From: Lytechinus variegatus
Lineage: Eukaryota > Echinodermata > Echinoidea > Temnopleuroida > Toxopneustidae
Length of the DNA: 64,000 nt
Direction: 5' to 3'
NCBI RefSeq assembly: GCF_018143015.1
Contig: NC_054751.1
Span: 22,148,425-22,212,424, forward strand
The translations under genes were made by a program, and so were the position numbers. Within the stretch, counting starts at the first letter, position 1; each line of letters begins with the position of its first letter. Shown piece after piece: positions 1-10,532 of this stretch. Under the pieces are notes generated by a model. That model was not told the DNA's origin, ran no database searches, and saw only the letters and a list, made by a program, of their open reading frames with translations.

Positions 1-61
1 CAGGTAGGACTATGATATGCCAATGTTGTACAGAGCACACACTTTAAAAAATCATTAATAT

Positions 62-233
62 AGGAATAACGCATTCCGCAGAGTTGTTTAGCGAATATGC
101 AGTGCACGAGAGGTTTCTTCTGAGCATGCGCACTCCACACGAGCCGAAGGCGAGTGTGGAGTGTGCATGCGAAGAAGAAACCTCGAGTGCACTGCATATC
201 GCTGAAAAACGACGGGTAAAATGCGTTATTCCT
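62..233. mobile_element. Palindromic MITE-like element
   Basis: AGGAATAACGCATT at 62-75 is mirrored by AATGCGTTATTCCT at 220-233. The arms stay complementary almost to the centre (GTGCACGAGAGGTTTCTTCT against AGAAGAAACCTCGAGTGCAC). It sits inside family A DNA that is continuous in the copy at 63.3 kb, so it is an insertion. It has no ORF of its own; the short ORFs across it are products of the palindrome. Confidence 0.75.
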
Positions 234-234
234 T

Positions 235-467
235 TTATAAGATGGCTAAGTAATTTCGATCGCAATTTTAAGCACCTTATATGAGAAAGAAATAATGAAA
301 TAGATCTAAATCAAATATCAAAAATTTTGAAATTGCACTTACCGTGGGTTAGACAATTTGGGTGCGCGAAATTTGCACGGGCGTGCAGGGATAGACACTT
401 TTCGCGAATGATCACGTGGTACGCTTTGACCAATCAGCAAGCTGCAAATTATTTAGCCATCTTATAA
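235..467. mobile_element. MITE with 22-bp TIRs
   Basis: TTATAAGATGGCTAAGTAATTT at 235-256 is matched by its near-perfect reverse complement at 446-467. It abuts the palindromic element at 62-233. Both lie in the interval missing from the sister copy of family A near 63.36 kb, so they arrived together or in tandem. Non-coding and unclassified. Confidence 0.7.
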
Positions 468-866
468 AATATCACATTTGTGACCAAAATTACTAATTTC
501 CATACAGTTGCAATTTATTTTTCAATAGTAACTTGGGAATAATTTTTGTATACACCAGAGCGCTCAAAAACTTAAATTTTTGGCATATTTTTTGGTACGC
601 CCTCTATTGGTGGAAAGTGATATGGCAAGAAAATTCTCATTTTTTATCTCTATTTTTAATTGAGAAAAAATAATTTAAATAATCAAATTTAAATAATAGT
701 CAAGTTGTATGAATAATAGGTGTAATGGAAACTGTCAGTGTAAAAAAATCAAGCATTTGCCCCAAAGAAAAAGAGAAAATAAGCCAAACATTGCCACCCT
801 TATTTTGTCACACATGGAGATATAAGTGAGAACAAGGTTATATCATAACCTTGTTCATTGAATGAG

Positions 867-3560
867 TGATGTAGGCTATGACTTTCCCTTGGACAAAAGT
901 AAATTCCTTTGTAGAAAGCCAAGGGTTTTGTGGGCTTTGTTGGCTGTTTTATCCACTTGTTCCCTCCATGATAATTCATTGTCCAGCTAAACCCCAACAT
1001 GCCCAAGATATTGATGGGACGTTGTCTTTTTTAACACCTGTCCACAAAAAGTATAATTCCTGAGGATCTTGCCGTCAATGTGGTAACTACCATGACTACC
1101 GGTAGTAGCGGTACCGGCATCTCTTGAATCATGTGAATTGGGTTTGTAATTGTATACCGTATTCCATGAATATTTTGTGAACAAATTTAAGCTTGATGAA
1201 TTTTTGAAAAGTCCATACGTGTGAGTGGTGTTAGACTAGAGGCCTAACAAACAAATGAAATAAACATTTTGTAAAGTAAGATCTGGAAAACTTTGACTCG
1301 AGTCCAACTTTATTAAAATTAATTTAAGATTTTGTTCTTACCCTCAACAGCACCGCACAAAAATTCAGATGCAAACATGATTCATATTCAAGAGCAACAT
1401 CAACTGACTAAGTAAGTGACTTGTTCTGAAAGTTAAATCTTGGTTTTTGTGCTAGTAGATACCCAGTCGTTTTGACAGAAGCAGATACACATACAGTACC
1501 GTATCCACTCTCCTGCTCGCTCCTAACGTCAGGCCGGCCTACGCCTAGGCCCTAGCCGATCGGCTGAACTCGGACACAATCACTCAATCAGACTCGACTC
1601 GAGACGTCGAGCATGTCGAGTCAGACGATTTATGAAGTCAACTTCTTATTCTTGGTATGATTGAATCCAGCATCTGTTCGCTTGAAAGACAATAATATCA
1701 TCGAATCTGTAGTAGGAGTGGATGTGATATGAGAAGAATTCTAGAAATCATTCATCTTAATTCTTAAACAGTTCCGGAACTGCCTAAAACCAGTTCTCGT
1801 CGTGTGTGTGGACAAGATCGATCGACTGCACTGTACACAGTACACTCGTAAATCCTTGGCTTTTAGACAACTCGGCCCAGAATGAAATGTATACTAAAAA
1901 AATCGAACCACTAGATTCATTGAAAATTACTTTCAACATTTCATTCGAAATCAAAGTTCATATAACGAAATAAACAGAAGGAACCAAAGAAAACCACAGG
2001 AAGGCCCATAGAACCTACACATGTTTTATATTTTATGAAGTTATCTTAAAAACACAAGGTGCCTGAAGAACCGTAGAGAGACAAATTTTCGCCCGTGACT
2101 AGTACAGGGCTGCTTCACCACTACACTAATGTTTCATGAATATTCACCGGTTTTATAGGCCCTATAGGCGTAGTCCATAGTTATATACATCTCTATGGCG
2201 TAGTCTGACTCGAATATCCTAATTCTCACCGCCCTCTCGCGTTGGGTGCGCAAGTACTGACGAAGTCCCCCCACACTGATCAGTGCCCCCCCCCCCCCGC
2301 CAACAGCGGTGGACCGTTTTTTTGTAATGATAGTCATAAACGCCTATATTTTTTTTCATATCTACAGTTTCCTCTTCACCCAGGTGTAGTAAATGGGTAC
2401 CCGGGTATGAAGGAAGGAAGCTCCTTGAATACTGGTGCCCGATCAGGATCAGCATTTGTTTTTATTAAGTGCTATAATAATTATCATTTTTATAATGAGA
2501 GGCCTATATACATACGCGGTATAGTCAGTTGCTCCACGGTTTACTTCGTAAATCAGCTGACACGTGCTTTTGATTCTCCCTCGGTATGTCTCCTTGTGGG
2601 AAGTCGAAGTGATGATCAGGGGCTGATCAAGGATTTTCCAGGGGGGCATTTTTAGAGGAAAATTTTGACAACCCCCCCCCCACTAAAGAGAGAAGATCTT
2701 CACTTCACCATGTACACCGTTCGTGGTTTATTTTGTTCCAAGAAAAATATGACAATTAAAAAAAATGAATTTAATTAGTCAATGCATCAATCCACCCTGG
2801 ATGTTCAAGTTTGACGCTGACCCACCAGGACATGATCCGTCCGAGGAGAAGGAATTTGGAGCTGAATACAGAGTCATAATGACTTCGTTCAGCCATTAGG
2901 TATCCAGAAGTAAAAAGTCATCATGCACTGGCCTATAATGTAATGCATGGCCTATTCTGATTATCATTATTATTCCATTTTTTTTAGTGTGCCTCTCAAA
3001 TCCGCCACTTAGGATGATGGCGGTGATTTACAGCATTATAGGCCCTAACCTATAGATTCATATTTCTTTTTATGACGTCAGTTGCCCGAGTTGCTGCATC
3101 ATAATGAATGATTATATGCAATCTAATTCCAGAAAATAAATTGATTCGGAAAAAGGAATTTGAAAAAAATCGGTTCTTTCGATGCTATTGAGTTTCAGTT
3201 TTTTTTTCTTCTATAAAATCAGTTACATAACAACGCATCATATAGCCTATATAGGCCTCTGATATAAGGATAATTTTATAGGCCTACTGAAATCACAAGT
3301 ACGTCATTCAATAATTTACTACAAAAATAATTTCAGTCATAAATCGGAATTAATGAATATTGTTATCTATATGACATAATAGACCTCAGAATGACCACAT
3401 CATTCACCTTTTTTTTTCTGGCGTATATCGCCAATATTTTGGACAGAGGCTGTCTTCTATTATTTTTATCGAAAACTTTGGAGGAAAGGAGGGGTGAGTG
3501 AGCCAAAAAGAAAGAGACGGGGGAGGCCCAGGGGAGGAGAGAGGGTGTGGGGATACTATA
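867..3560. other. Non-coding stretch, no gene recognised
   Basis: Only short ORFs without recognisable domains are present. 1530-1625 is GC-richer and dense in short palindromes (GGCCGGCC, CCTAGG, CGATCG, CTCGAG), which could be an old promoter or CpG remnant but has no attached exon I can support. Poly-C and poly-G tracts occur near 2285 and 2670. The word TAGGCCTATA recurs, as in other intergenic parts of this window. Confidence 0.5.
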
Positions 3561-4351
3561 CAGTGCGTCCCAGAAAAAACGAAACCGAGATTTAGCGAAG
3601 ATTTTATCATACCTTAATCATACAATAGACAAATGACCTACCAATTTAAAGCTGAGAATCTCCTCTTTCAATTCATATTACTTAGATTATTTCTCATTCA
3701 CGCATGAGTGAGCAAAAACAATTCGAAGAAAGGATGCCAAAAAGTCATTTGGCGGGGGGTATCTGAATTTCAAAAAGAAAATCACATGACTAAAAAGTTC
3801 AGTATCTGCGCTTTTGTTTGATACCTTAATCACAGAAAATGGTCAAGAAGAAAAAAGTTATGATCCTTCGAAACAATGCTTGTATTTCCATAATCTCATT
3901 AAAATAGTGTGTTTTCACCGGTTTCCCACAGAAGCTATCGCATGGTTATCGTCAACTAAACGGAGTGTCGAGTGACTCGGAACGCTAGCCTGTAAAAACC
4001 TCTTCATTTTATGAAATTATTGAAATTCAGGCTTTATTTAAAAAACCAGAACTTTGTTATTTCTTGCCATTTTCTGTAATTTAGGTATCAAATTAAAGAG
4101 CAGATATTGAACTTTTTAAAAATGTGGTTTTCTTTTTAAAACCCAGATACGGCCCGCCAAGTGACTTTTTGGTTTCCCTTTTTCAAATTGTTTTTGCTCA
4201 CTCATGCGTCCATAAAAATAATCTAAGTAATTTCAGATGAAAAAGGAGATTCTAAACATTAAAATGGTAGGTCATTTGTCTACTGTTTCTGTGATTAAGT
4301 TATAATAAATCATCGATAAATTTCGGTTTCGTTTTTTTGTGAGACGCACTG
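3561..4351. mobile_element. Long-TIR non-autonomous DNA transposon (CAGTGCGTC family)
   Basis: The left end CAGTGCGTCCCAGAAAAAAC and the right end ...GTGAGACGCACTG are inverted. Complementarity continues for more than 200 bp inward: 'aatagacaaatgacctacca' near 3625 against 'tggtaggtcatttgtctact' near 4265, and 'gcatgagtgagcaaaaacaa' against 'tttttgctcactcatgcgt'. There is no transposase ORF. The end sequence and a possible TA at the left flank suggest a Tc1/mariner-like or related cut-and-paste family, but the assignment is inference. Confidence 0.8.
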
Positions 4352-4691
4352 TTTATGGTGCCGGGCTATTGTGATAAAAATCGCGAAGAGCAAATTCGTT
4401 CGGAATATCATTGTACCGATATTTTCGCGGACGAGTTGTTTAGTGTCTACACAAGAGACACTTCGGCGACTCGATTATGATTCTTGTGGTCAGGCCTCGG
4501 AAGGTTGTAAACAAAGATCAAAGGAGGATGGTATGCATGTAACGGACCACGGATTGTAAACAAAACAAAAATAAAGACAACATAAAAAAAGACCACTCTA
4601 CACTGTATGAGTTTTTTTGTATGGTAAAACCATAGAGCTAAAAGCTCTATCGTAAAACGAAATATTTCTCTTCTTCTTAGACAGCGGAACT

Positions 4692-4880
4692 TACCTATCT
4701 ATCTATCTATATATCTATCTGATCTATCTATCTATCTATATCTATCTATATATGCTATCTGTCTAGGTTATCTATCTATCTAGGCTATCTATCTATCCAT
4801 CCATCCATCCATCCATCCATCCATCCATCCATCCATCCATCCATCCATCCATCCATCTATCTATCTATCCATCCATCTAT
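4692..4880. repeat. Compound tetranucleotide microsatellite (CTAT)n-(ATCC)n
   Basis: Runs of CTAT/CTATAT units pass into an uninterrupted ATCC run at about 4796-4856 and back into CTAT. Read directly from the sequence. Confidence 0.95.
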
Positions 4881-6060
4881 CTACACGTACGCCTATTATC
4901 CAGGAGCTGATCCACATTTTTATCAGAAGGGAGGCCGGAAAAAAAGCCCTGAAGAAAGTCATGAAAGTGTCATCAAACAGTACCCCTATCGGGAGCTCAG
5001 AAGAGCTAAATCATTCTGGAGGGGGTGGGGGTCGTCCTAACTGACTGGAGGTTTAGATTTATCCTCATTGGCACTCAGCAGTTGCATAATGAGCTCTTAA
5101 CAATTTTGAGGGGGCAAGATATAATAACGAATATAGAGTAAAAGTTCTAGATTTGAGCAAGCGCCAAGCAAATCTTTCACCTTTTAAAAATCGAATTATT
5201 GGACAGATTTTGACATGATCTCATTCTTTCCCGATCTTTTCCTTTTCTCCCTCTTTTTATTTTGTTTTGGTCCGTGAACATTTATGGGGAGGAGGCATTG
5301 TTCCCAAAGCCCCCATCTAGTGTTTTGTCCATGAGAGAGGACATTAAGCCTTAATTAGTCCTCTGGTTGCTGGATGACAAGCATTCATGCTTTATATTAG
5401 CAACTCTGTTTAAAATCACAACCGATACCATTGTGACCTACTTGAAAGGTTGCCATCCCCCCTAATCTCATTTTCTTCACTTTTTCTCCATCCTTTCATT
5501 TTTTTCTCCTTCTTCTTCTTTAAAGTATATTCATCCCCTTTCTCTTTTTTTTGTGGGGGGGGGGGGGTGCAGACAGACAATAGGCGCCGTGGCTTTAGGC
5601 CCTGAATCTACATGTAATATTTCTCTTTATGATCTATTTATTCAGTAGGGTAAAGACTTTTTAGCTCCTAGATTAATCACAACAAATTTTGTGGAGAAAA
5701 AAAAAACATCAACTGATGTTTTTTTTAAAATCCTTTTATGATCTATATTTCGGCCAATTAATTTCCTTTCCCCACTAGTTTTGCTATATTGTCATTGCGG
5801 AGGGTAGCGTGTAGGGCCGTTTCGTTTTGCCACGGTCCCTTTCTTCCCCTCTTAATTTTTTTTTATTTCTCTTCCTTCCCCCTTATCTTCTCTCTCCTTT
5901 TCTCCATCCCCTGGGCTCCCTCCCTTTCTCTCCTTGTGTTAAGGGAGGGGGCCTATGCAAAAGTATAACTGCAGGTTGATTACGGAATCCACACCGTAAT
6001 ATTCATATCACAGCGAAACCCCCCACACCATAAATTAGAGGAATATAGCACAAGACACAT
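4881..6060. other. Non-coding stretch, mostly unassigned
   Basis: No gene seen. It holds a SINE 3' fragment (5325-5408), pyrimidine-rich tracts near 5480-5550 and 5840-5940, and a poly-G tract near 5560. These poly-G and 'ggggcggag' patches resemble the decayed palindromic G-rich elements found elsewhere in the window. Confidence 0.45.
5325..5408 (+). repeat. 3' fragment of a tRNA-derived SINE
   Basis: The order 'gaggacattaagcc', 'gtcctctggttg', 'acaagcattcatgct', 'tagcaa' parallels the 3' part of the fuller SINE at 54943-55150 ('gaggaccttaagatg', 'gtccgctggttg', 'caagcattgatgct', 'tagcaa'). The tRNA-like head is missing. Confidence 0.6.
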
Positions 6061-6067
6061 AAACCCA

Positions 6068-6145
6068 CCAATCAAACTTTACAAGCGTTATATTCAATAT
6101 TTTTATATGACATAGAACAATTTTTTTCTATTTTGAAAAGTAAAC
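6068..6145 (+). repeat. Short dispersed repeat shared with 8450-8525
   Basis: 'accaatcaaactttacaagc' followed by an AT-rich stretch with 'atgacatagaacaa' matches 'aacaatcaaactttacaagc' and 'atgatacagacaaaa' near 8456. Degenerate beyond the first 22 bases. Function and family unknown. Confidence 0.45.
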
Positions 6146-6436
6146 AGTACCGTTAAACAATTACATTTGATTGGTGATCTTCCGGGAGGGCCGGGGGGGG
6201 GGGTCCAGGGGCCTAACAGGGGTCGGTGGTCAAGAGCCAAAAATTTTCCTGGTCATATCATGGTATGAACAGGCAGTGGCGTAATGAGGCCAAAAATTTC
6301 CCTTTAGTGAAAATGATATCTTATACTTTTCCTTTGCTTTTCTTTCTTTCCTCATTTCCTATTTTTTCTTGGTTGTAAATCTTGTTGGGGTCATGGCCCA
6401 AATCCTTCCATCTGTACACCAGTGCTAAGCGGCAGG

Positions 6437-6535
6437 AGTCCGGGGCGGAGACCCCTGGAATCTCTTGATATTAAAGCCATTTTAAATCTTACAGATGGTC
6501 GCTATTTTTAATCAAATTGTGGATATATAGCTTTT
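6437..6535 (+). repeat. Dispersed repeat 'ggggcggagnccc' copy 1
   Basis: The order GGGGCGGAG, CCC(C/T)GGAA, TCNTGATATT, CAGATGG, 'tttttaatca', 'ggatatatag' is repeated at 27739-27830 with the same spacing. Copies are diverged. Non-coding. Confidence 0.6.
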
Positions 6536-7764
6536 ACACAACACTTTCATTCGATGCAGTTGCATAATAAACCGAATATTTTTGAGGGGACACAACATAC
6601 CAGATGTCGGAACGTCGCGACAGCGAGCCAGAAAAAGAAATTGAGCTTTTGAAATGAAATTCTATTTGTGATAGATTTTTTTAAAATTTTATTCAGCAAA
6701 TCATATTCATTTTTCCTTCATTCTCTTGGCTGTGGAAATAAGCCCCCAAGTAGATTTGGATATCTAGTCAAAGCAAACCTTAAAGGCCTTTTAAGAGGCT
6801 TTTTAACTCTTGCCAGCGTGAAGATTTACAAAGGTAGTGACATAACCGTGGATATGTCTAGCCTATGGCTAAATACTTCAGTTTTGTCCCGATGACGACC
6901 GTTCTTTCAAAACATTTAGCAAGCTTATAGACTTCATATACAATATTTTATGCCATCTTTCTTCCCGTTCTTTATTTTCATTCCTCGGCTGCCCGGTCGT
7001 GATATTAACTTCAGCTCTTTTCTTCATTTTCCGATCTAACTTTTGGATCATTCCATTCTACCTTCATTTCCCAATTATTATTTTGCCATCTTTTAATTCA
7101 TTTCCCTTTCGTATAAGTATTTCGAGATGGTTTGTTCTTTCCTTCCGTTTTCCTTTTTTATGTCTTTTTTCGTAATTTCTGTTCACTTCTTCTTTTTCCT
7201 TTCCTCCTTTTCTTTCCCTTTCTCTTTCTTACTTTCCCCTTGTTTTTTTATTTTCCCGGTGAAATCCTCCAGGGGGGGGGGGGGGAGACCTTGTCTCTAG
7301 TATCAGATCATATTCAATTGACTTTGCTGAGATTAGTGGTTTTCGATTGTGAACACGCAAAAAAAGAGATAAGGAGGGAATGAATATAATTCTATTATTA
7401 CTATTTCATTTATGTATTTATTATTATTTTTTTTGGGGGGGGGGGAGGAAGATGTGTAATTTCGTGGATTTATATTACAAGAAAATCAAACCCTCGGAAC
7501 AAGCCATCTTGTGTAAAAGCATAAAATAAAGGAGTATGCGTAAATGAAAGATTGAGAACAATTAGACAAACAAGAATATTATGAGCATTTGAACGCTGGT
7601 ATATCATGAGTATCATGGAGATCCTCCTATTGCAACCAAGATTTGTGATGTCACACTTGTACAACTCTCCCCTTAATACACTGAAAATATACCCAAACAT
7701 GCATTTCTGTTCATTCTGACAGTACAAACTCTTGTCTATTACATGCCCTACTATATGGAAAGAA
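6536..7764. other. Non-coding stretch with pyrimidine and poly-G tracts
   Basis: A T/C-rich run at 7130-7255 generates a Phe/Leu-rich ORF that I regard as spurious. Poly-G tracts lie at about 7272-7286 and 7433-7447. No domain, splice-supported exon or RNA gene is recognised. Confidence 0.5.
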
Positions 7765-8010
7765 GGGCCCTGTCTTACAAAGAGTTACGATTGATTCGAT
7801 CAATCATAACTCTATGGAAATCCATGAGTGTCATGACAATGTACTTTGTATGCAAAGAGAAGTGCAATGAATTTTCAAGAAAAGAATGAATGCAAGAATA
7901 TACATCATAGCTAATAGTTTGAACAAATATGCATAATAGATGTTGACGTTGCTGGCTGTCCATAGTTGCGATTGATCGGATCAATTGTATCTCTTTGTAA
8001 GACGGGGCCC
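7765..8010. mobile_element. MITE, GGGCCC-TIR family, copy 1
   Basis: The left end GGGCCCTGTCTTACAAAGAG and the right end CTCTTTGTAAGACGGGGCCC are inverted. The TIRs extend inward through GATTGATTCGATCAAT. A second copy lies at 9889-10161 with the same ends and the same internal phrase 'gttgctggct'. No ORF. Superfamily not determined. Confidence 0.85.
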
Positions 8011-8954
8011 AGTGGATAGACGTGACAAAAATGAGAACTTGAAGTAAATTAATCAACACCACAATAATCACTATCATCACCACCACCACATTCATCACCA
8101 ACATCAACATTATCACTACCACTGCAATTTTCATTTTTCAATGGTAGTACCAAATAGATATCTGTTCCAAGATGCAGAATCACAATCATCATCACTCTCA
8201 TCAATTAACTATAATTACATTAGTATCATTACAATCATGGTCATCACTATCACAATGATCATCATTCATTGCTGCAACTACACTTATAACAGCATAACCA
8301 TCACCATTACTGCATCATAACCAGCACTGTAATTTATGGTAACTATAACATTTGTTCAGATGCAAGAGTCAGTTTCAATCTGTTTTATCAAAGTGAAAAA
8401 TCAAACCCCTAAAAAAATCAGAGAAATGTAGCAAAAGAAAAACAAACAAACAAACAAACAATCAAACTTTACAAGCATTTATTTAAAGTTTTCACATGAT
8501 ACAGACAAAATATTTTTCTTCACATTCATAAACTTTAGAAGTTTCATTTACATCTGTTCTGTGCAGGTTGGAGAACAAGGCCCAAATCATAAATACAACT
8601 ACTTTGAGCAGTATTAAAAGTCTAAAATCACCCAAACTATCTCACGATTCAAGCACTGCAGTTTTTCTGTCATGATCTGAGATGAAATAACTGGGTGAAG
8701 TATAAATTGCATTTTCATTCAGTGAATACAAACATTTTTTTTTCATTATATAACTTGAAAAGTACAGAGAACTTTAAGGTAATTGCATTAAATCAATGGG
8801 TTTAATCCATTACTAATATCGAAATTCAATTACAGCCCAACTTATCTGGATTCCTGGAATAAAGTGTTGGATTTTCTGGTAAGTTTCCTATTCATTCTTC
8901 ATCCAAATTTGAAAACCCTTTTATTTTATCTTATCCAAAGAACCACATACATAC
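8011..8954. other. Non-coding stretch with degenerate trinucleotide DNA
   Basis: 8050-8340 is a degenerate (ATC)n/(CAC)n-rich tract ('atcatcaccaccaccacattcatcacc'-like order). Around 8430 there is a short (AAAC)n run followed by the repeat shared with 6068-6145. No gene seen. Confidence 0.55.
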
Positions 8955-9218
8955 GGGTCGTGTGGTCCAGTGGTTAGAGCATTGGACTCATAATCGCAAG
9001 GTTGTGAGTTCGAATCCCAACTCTGCAATTGTCTCCACTTTGATAAAAAGGCCCAAGAGTGATATCTGTCGTCTATTACGTCAGCCACTATGACTATCAA
9101 CCTAGACGTAAAATGTTTCCAAGGTAACTGGTTCTATACCAGCTTGGCGTTTACCAGCAATAATTGCTGTCCTGCCGAGTTCCTACGGGAGTTAACCACA
9201 AACAGAAACAGAAATTGT
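8955..9218 (+). mobile_element. tRNA-derived SINE
   Basis: The head resembles a tRNA with RNA polymerase III box A (TGGTCCAGTGGTTAGAGC) and box B (GAGTTCGAATCCC). The anticodon stem does not pair well and there is no intact acceptor stem, so it is not a functional tRNA gene. An unrelated body follows, ending in an A-rich 'aacagaaacagaaa' tail. Plus orientation. Confidence 0.8.
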
Positions 9219-9888
9219 TGATACTTTAATTACAATTATCCACAATGCCAAGGAAATAGATTTTAAAGACATATTGAAATAGACTCCAGTACACAGTAAA
9301 TTTTCATAGAAAGTGTACCTCTACCTCACTCTCATATACCCGGCAGGATTAATTCATTGAATGCATGAGCGGCATATTGAGCTACAGCCGGGGTAATAAT
9401 AATAATAGGGATGCCAGAAAAGGGCCTGAAAATCACCTAGAATACAATATTTTGTACACAAAAATGCTAGAACTATGGCCTGAAAATAAATTGCCACAGA
9501 ATGAATTCAGGCTTTTGTCTGAAAACTGGCATCCCTTGAACAATAACACACATCTGAATAAAATATTTCTAGATAGATGGCGCTATATAAATGGCTATTA
9601 TAATTATTATATGATAAAGTAACATAATATCTAAAATCAACTAACTTTAAGATGATTTCATGCATATTTTTGTTTAAAATGCTGAACACAAACTAATGAT
9701 GTCATGGAAGTAATCATTCATTATGTCTGAGCTGAAATTGCAACAATTTGTAACTATCAAAGCAGTTTGGATTATAAAAGAAACAATTGGCACAATTAAC
9801 CGATGATTGTCACTGTCAAGATAGTCAAGATCACAATTGCAAGCATTCATCATTCCAATATCTGTTGTATGGTTGTCTTTGCAAGACA
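9219..9888. other. Non-coding stretch with a SINE-like tail
   Basis: The 85-codon ORF at 9365-9622 has no recognisable domain and includes (AAT)n at 9395 and 'gatggcgctatataaatggc' near 9575. The latter resembles the tail repeated at 10536-10620 ('gatatggcactttccatatc', then ATT repeats). I therefore read it as retroposon debris. Confidence 0.45.
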
Positions 9889-10161
9889 GGGCCATGTCTT
9901 ACAAAGAGTTACAATTGATCCGATCAACCTCAAGTATATGGAATTCCATCAAAATCATATTTTTTTAATCAGGAAATTTGCACAATGTTGTTTGTAAACA
10001 AAGAGAAGCACACTGAATTTTCAGAAAAATATAGATGTATAAATATACATCATATCTCAAAAACATTATGAACAAATATTTTAGATGTTGATGTTGCTGG
10101 CTCTCCATAGTTGACTTGTGGTTGATTAGATTAATCATAACTCTTTGCATGACGGGGGCCC
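9889..10161. mobile_element. MITE, GGGCCC-TIR family, copy 2, abutting the GATD3 3' end
   Basis: The left end GGGCCATGTCTTACAAAGAG and the right end CATAACTCTTTGCATGACGGGGGCCC mirror copy 1 at 7765-8010. The element begins 5 bp beyond the likely GATD3 poly(A) signal and 31 bp beyond the stop codon (in the direction of GATD3 transcription). The cleavage site and any longer 3'UTR would therefore be inside the MITE. Confidence 0.85.
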
Positions 10162-10166
10162 AGAAC

Positions 10167-10172
10167 TTTATT
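10167..10172 (-). promoter_or_regulatory. Candidate poly(A) signal of GATD3
   Basis: Minus-strand AATAAA begins 20 nt after the TGA stop at 10193-10195. If used, the 3'UTR is only about 40-50 nt. No transcript evidence is available, so a later signal inside or past the MITE remains possible. Confidence 0.5.
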
Positions 10173-10192
10173 TGAACTCTTTAAGAGGGGTT

Positions 10193-10500
10193 TCAGCAAA
10201 GTTTAAGGACTCCGTTGACCATGCTTCCAACGCTGTCAAAGATCTCATGAACCTTGGTTTCACACATGAATGCAGGGGCTGTCACAATCTTGTTCTCCTC
10301 ATCGACATGGGCTTCGTACAAACAAAACAATAGTCAAGGAAGATGGTCATGTTTGTAGAATTTCAGTTCCATCAGAATGACACACTACAATGTGACAAAC
10401 CCGTATGAAGCAATCATGTTTTACAAAAAGGCTGAATATCTCTTAATCGTTCCTTGCTTCATTATCAGTATATTTGCACTTCTTTCTTTCTTTCTTTCCT

Positions 10501-10532
<32 letters not shown>

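Larger units (their letters stand above)
1..866 (+). repeat. Dispersed repeat copy (family A), interrupted by nested elements
   Basis: Positions 1-55 and 469-866 together match, in the same orientation, the copy at about 63318-63770. Shared landmarks are CAGGTAGGACTATG at the start, the phrase 'cgccctctattggtggaaag' near 600, and the hairpin 'aaggttatatcataacctt' near 835. The match is broken at 56-468 by two palindromic insertions. No coding potential is seen. The family is unclassified. Its left edge may lie outside the window. Confidence 0.8.

Noticed and set aside
7132-7383. Phe/Leu-rich ORF as a membrane protein gene
   Set aside because: It is generated by a pyrimidine tract followed by poly-G, and has no exon-like borders.
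8955-9030. Functional tRNA gene
   Set aside because: Box A and box B are present, but the anticodon stem mispairs, the acceptor stem is not closed, and an unrelated SINE body follows.
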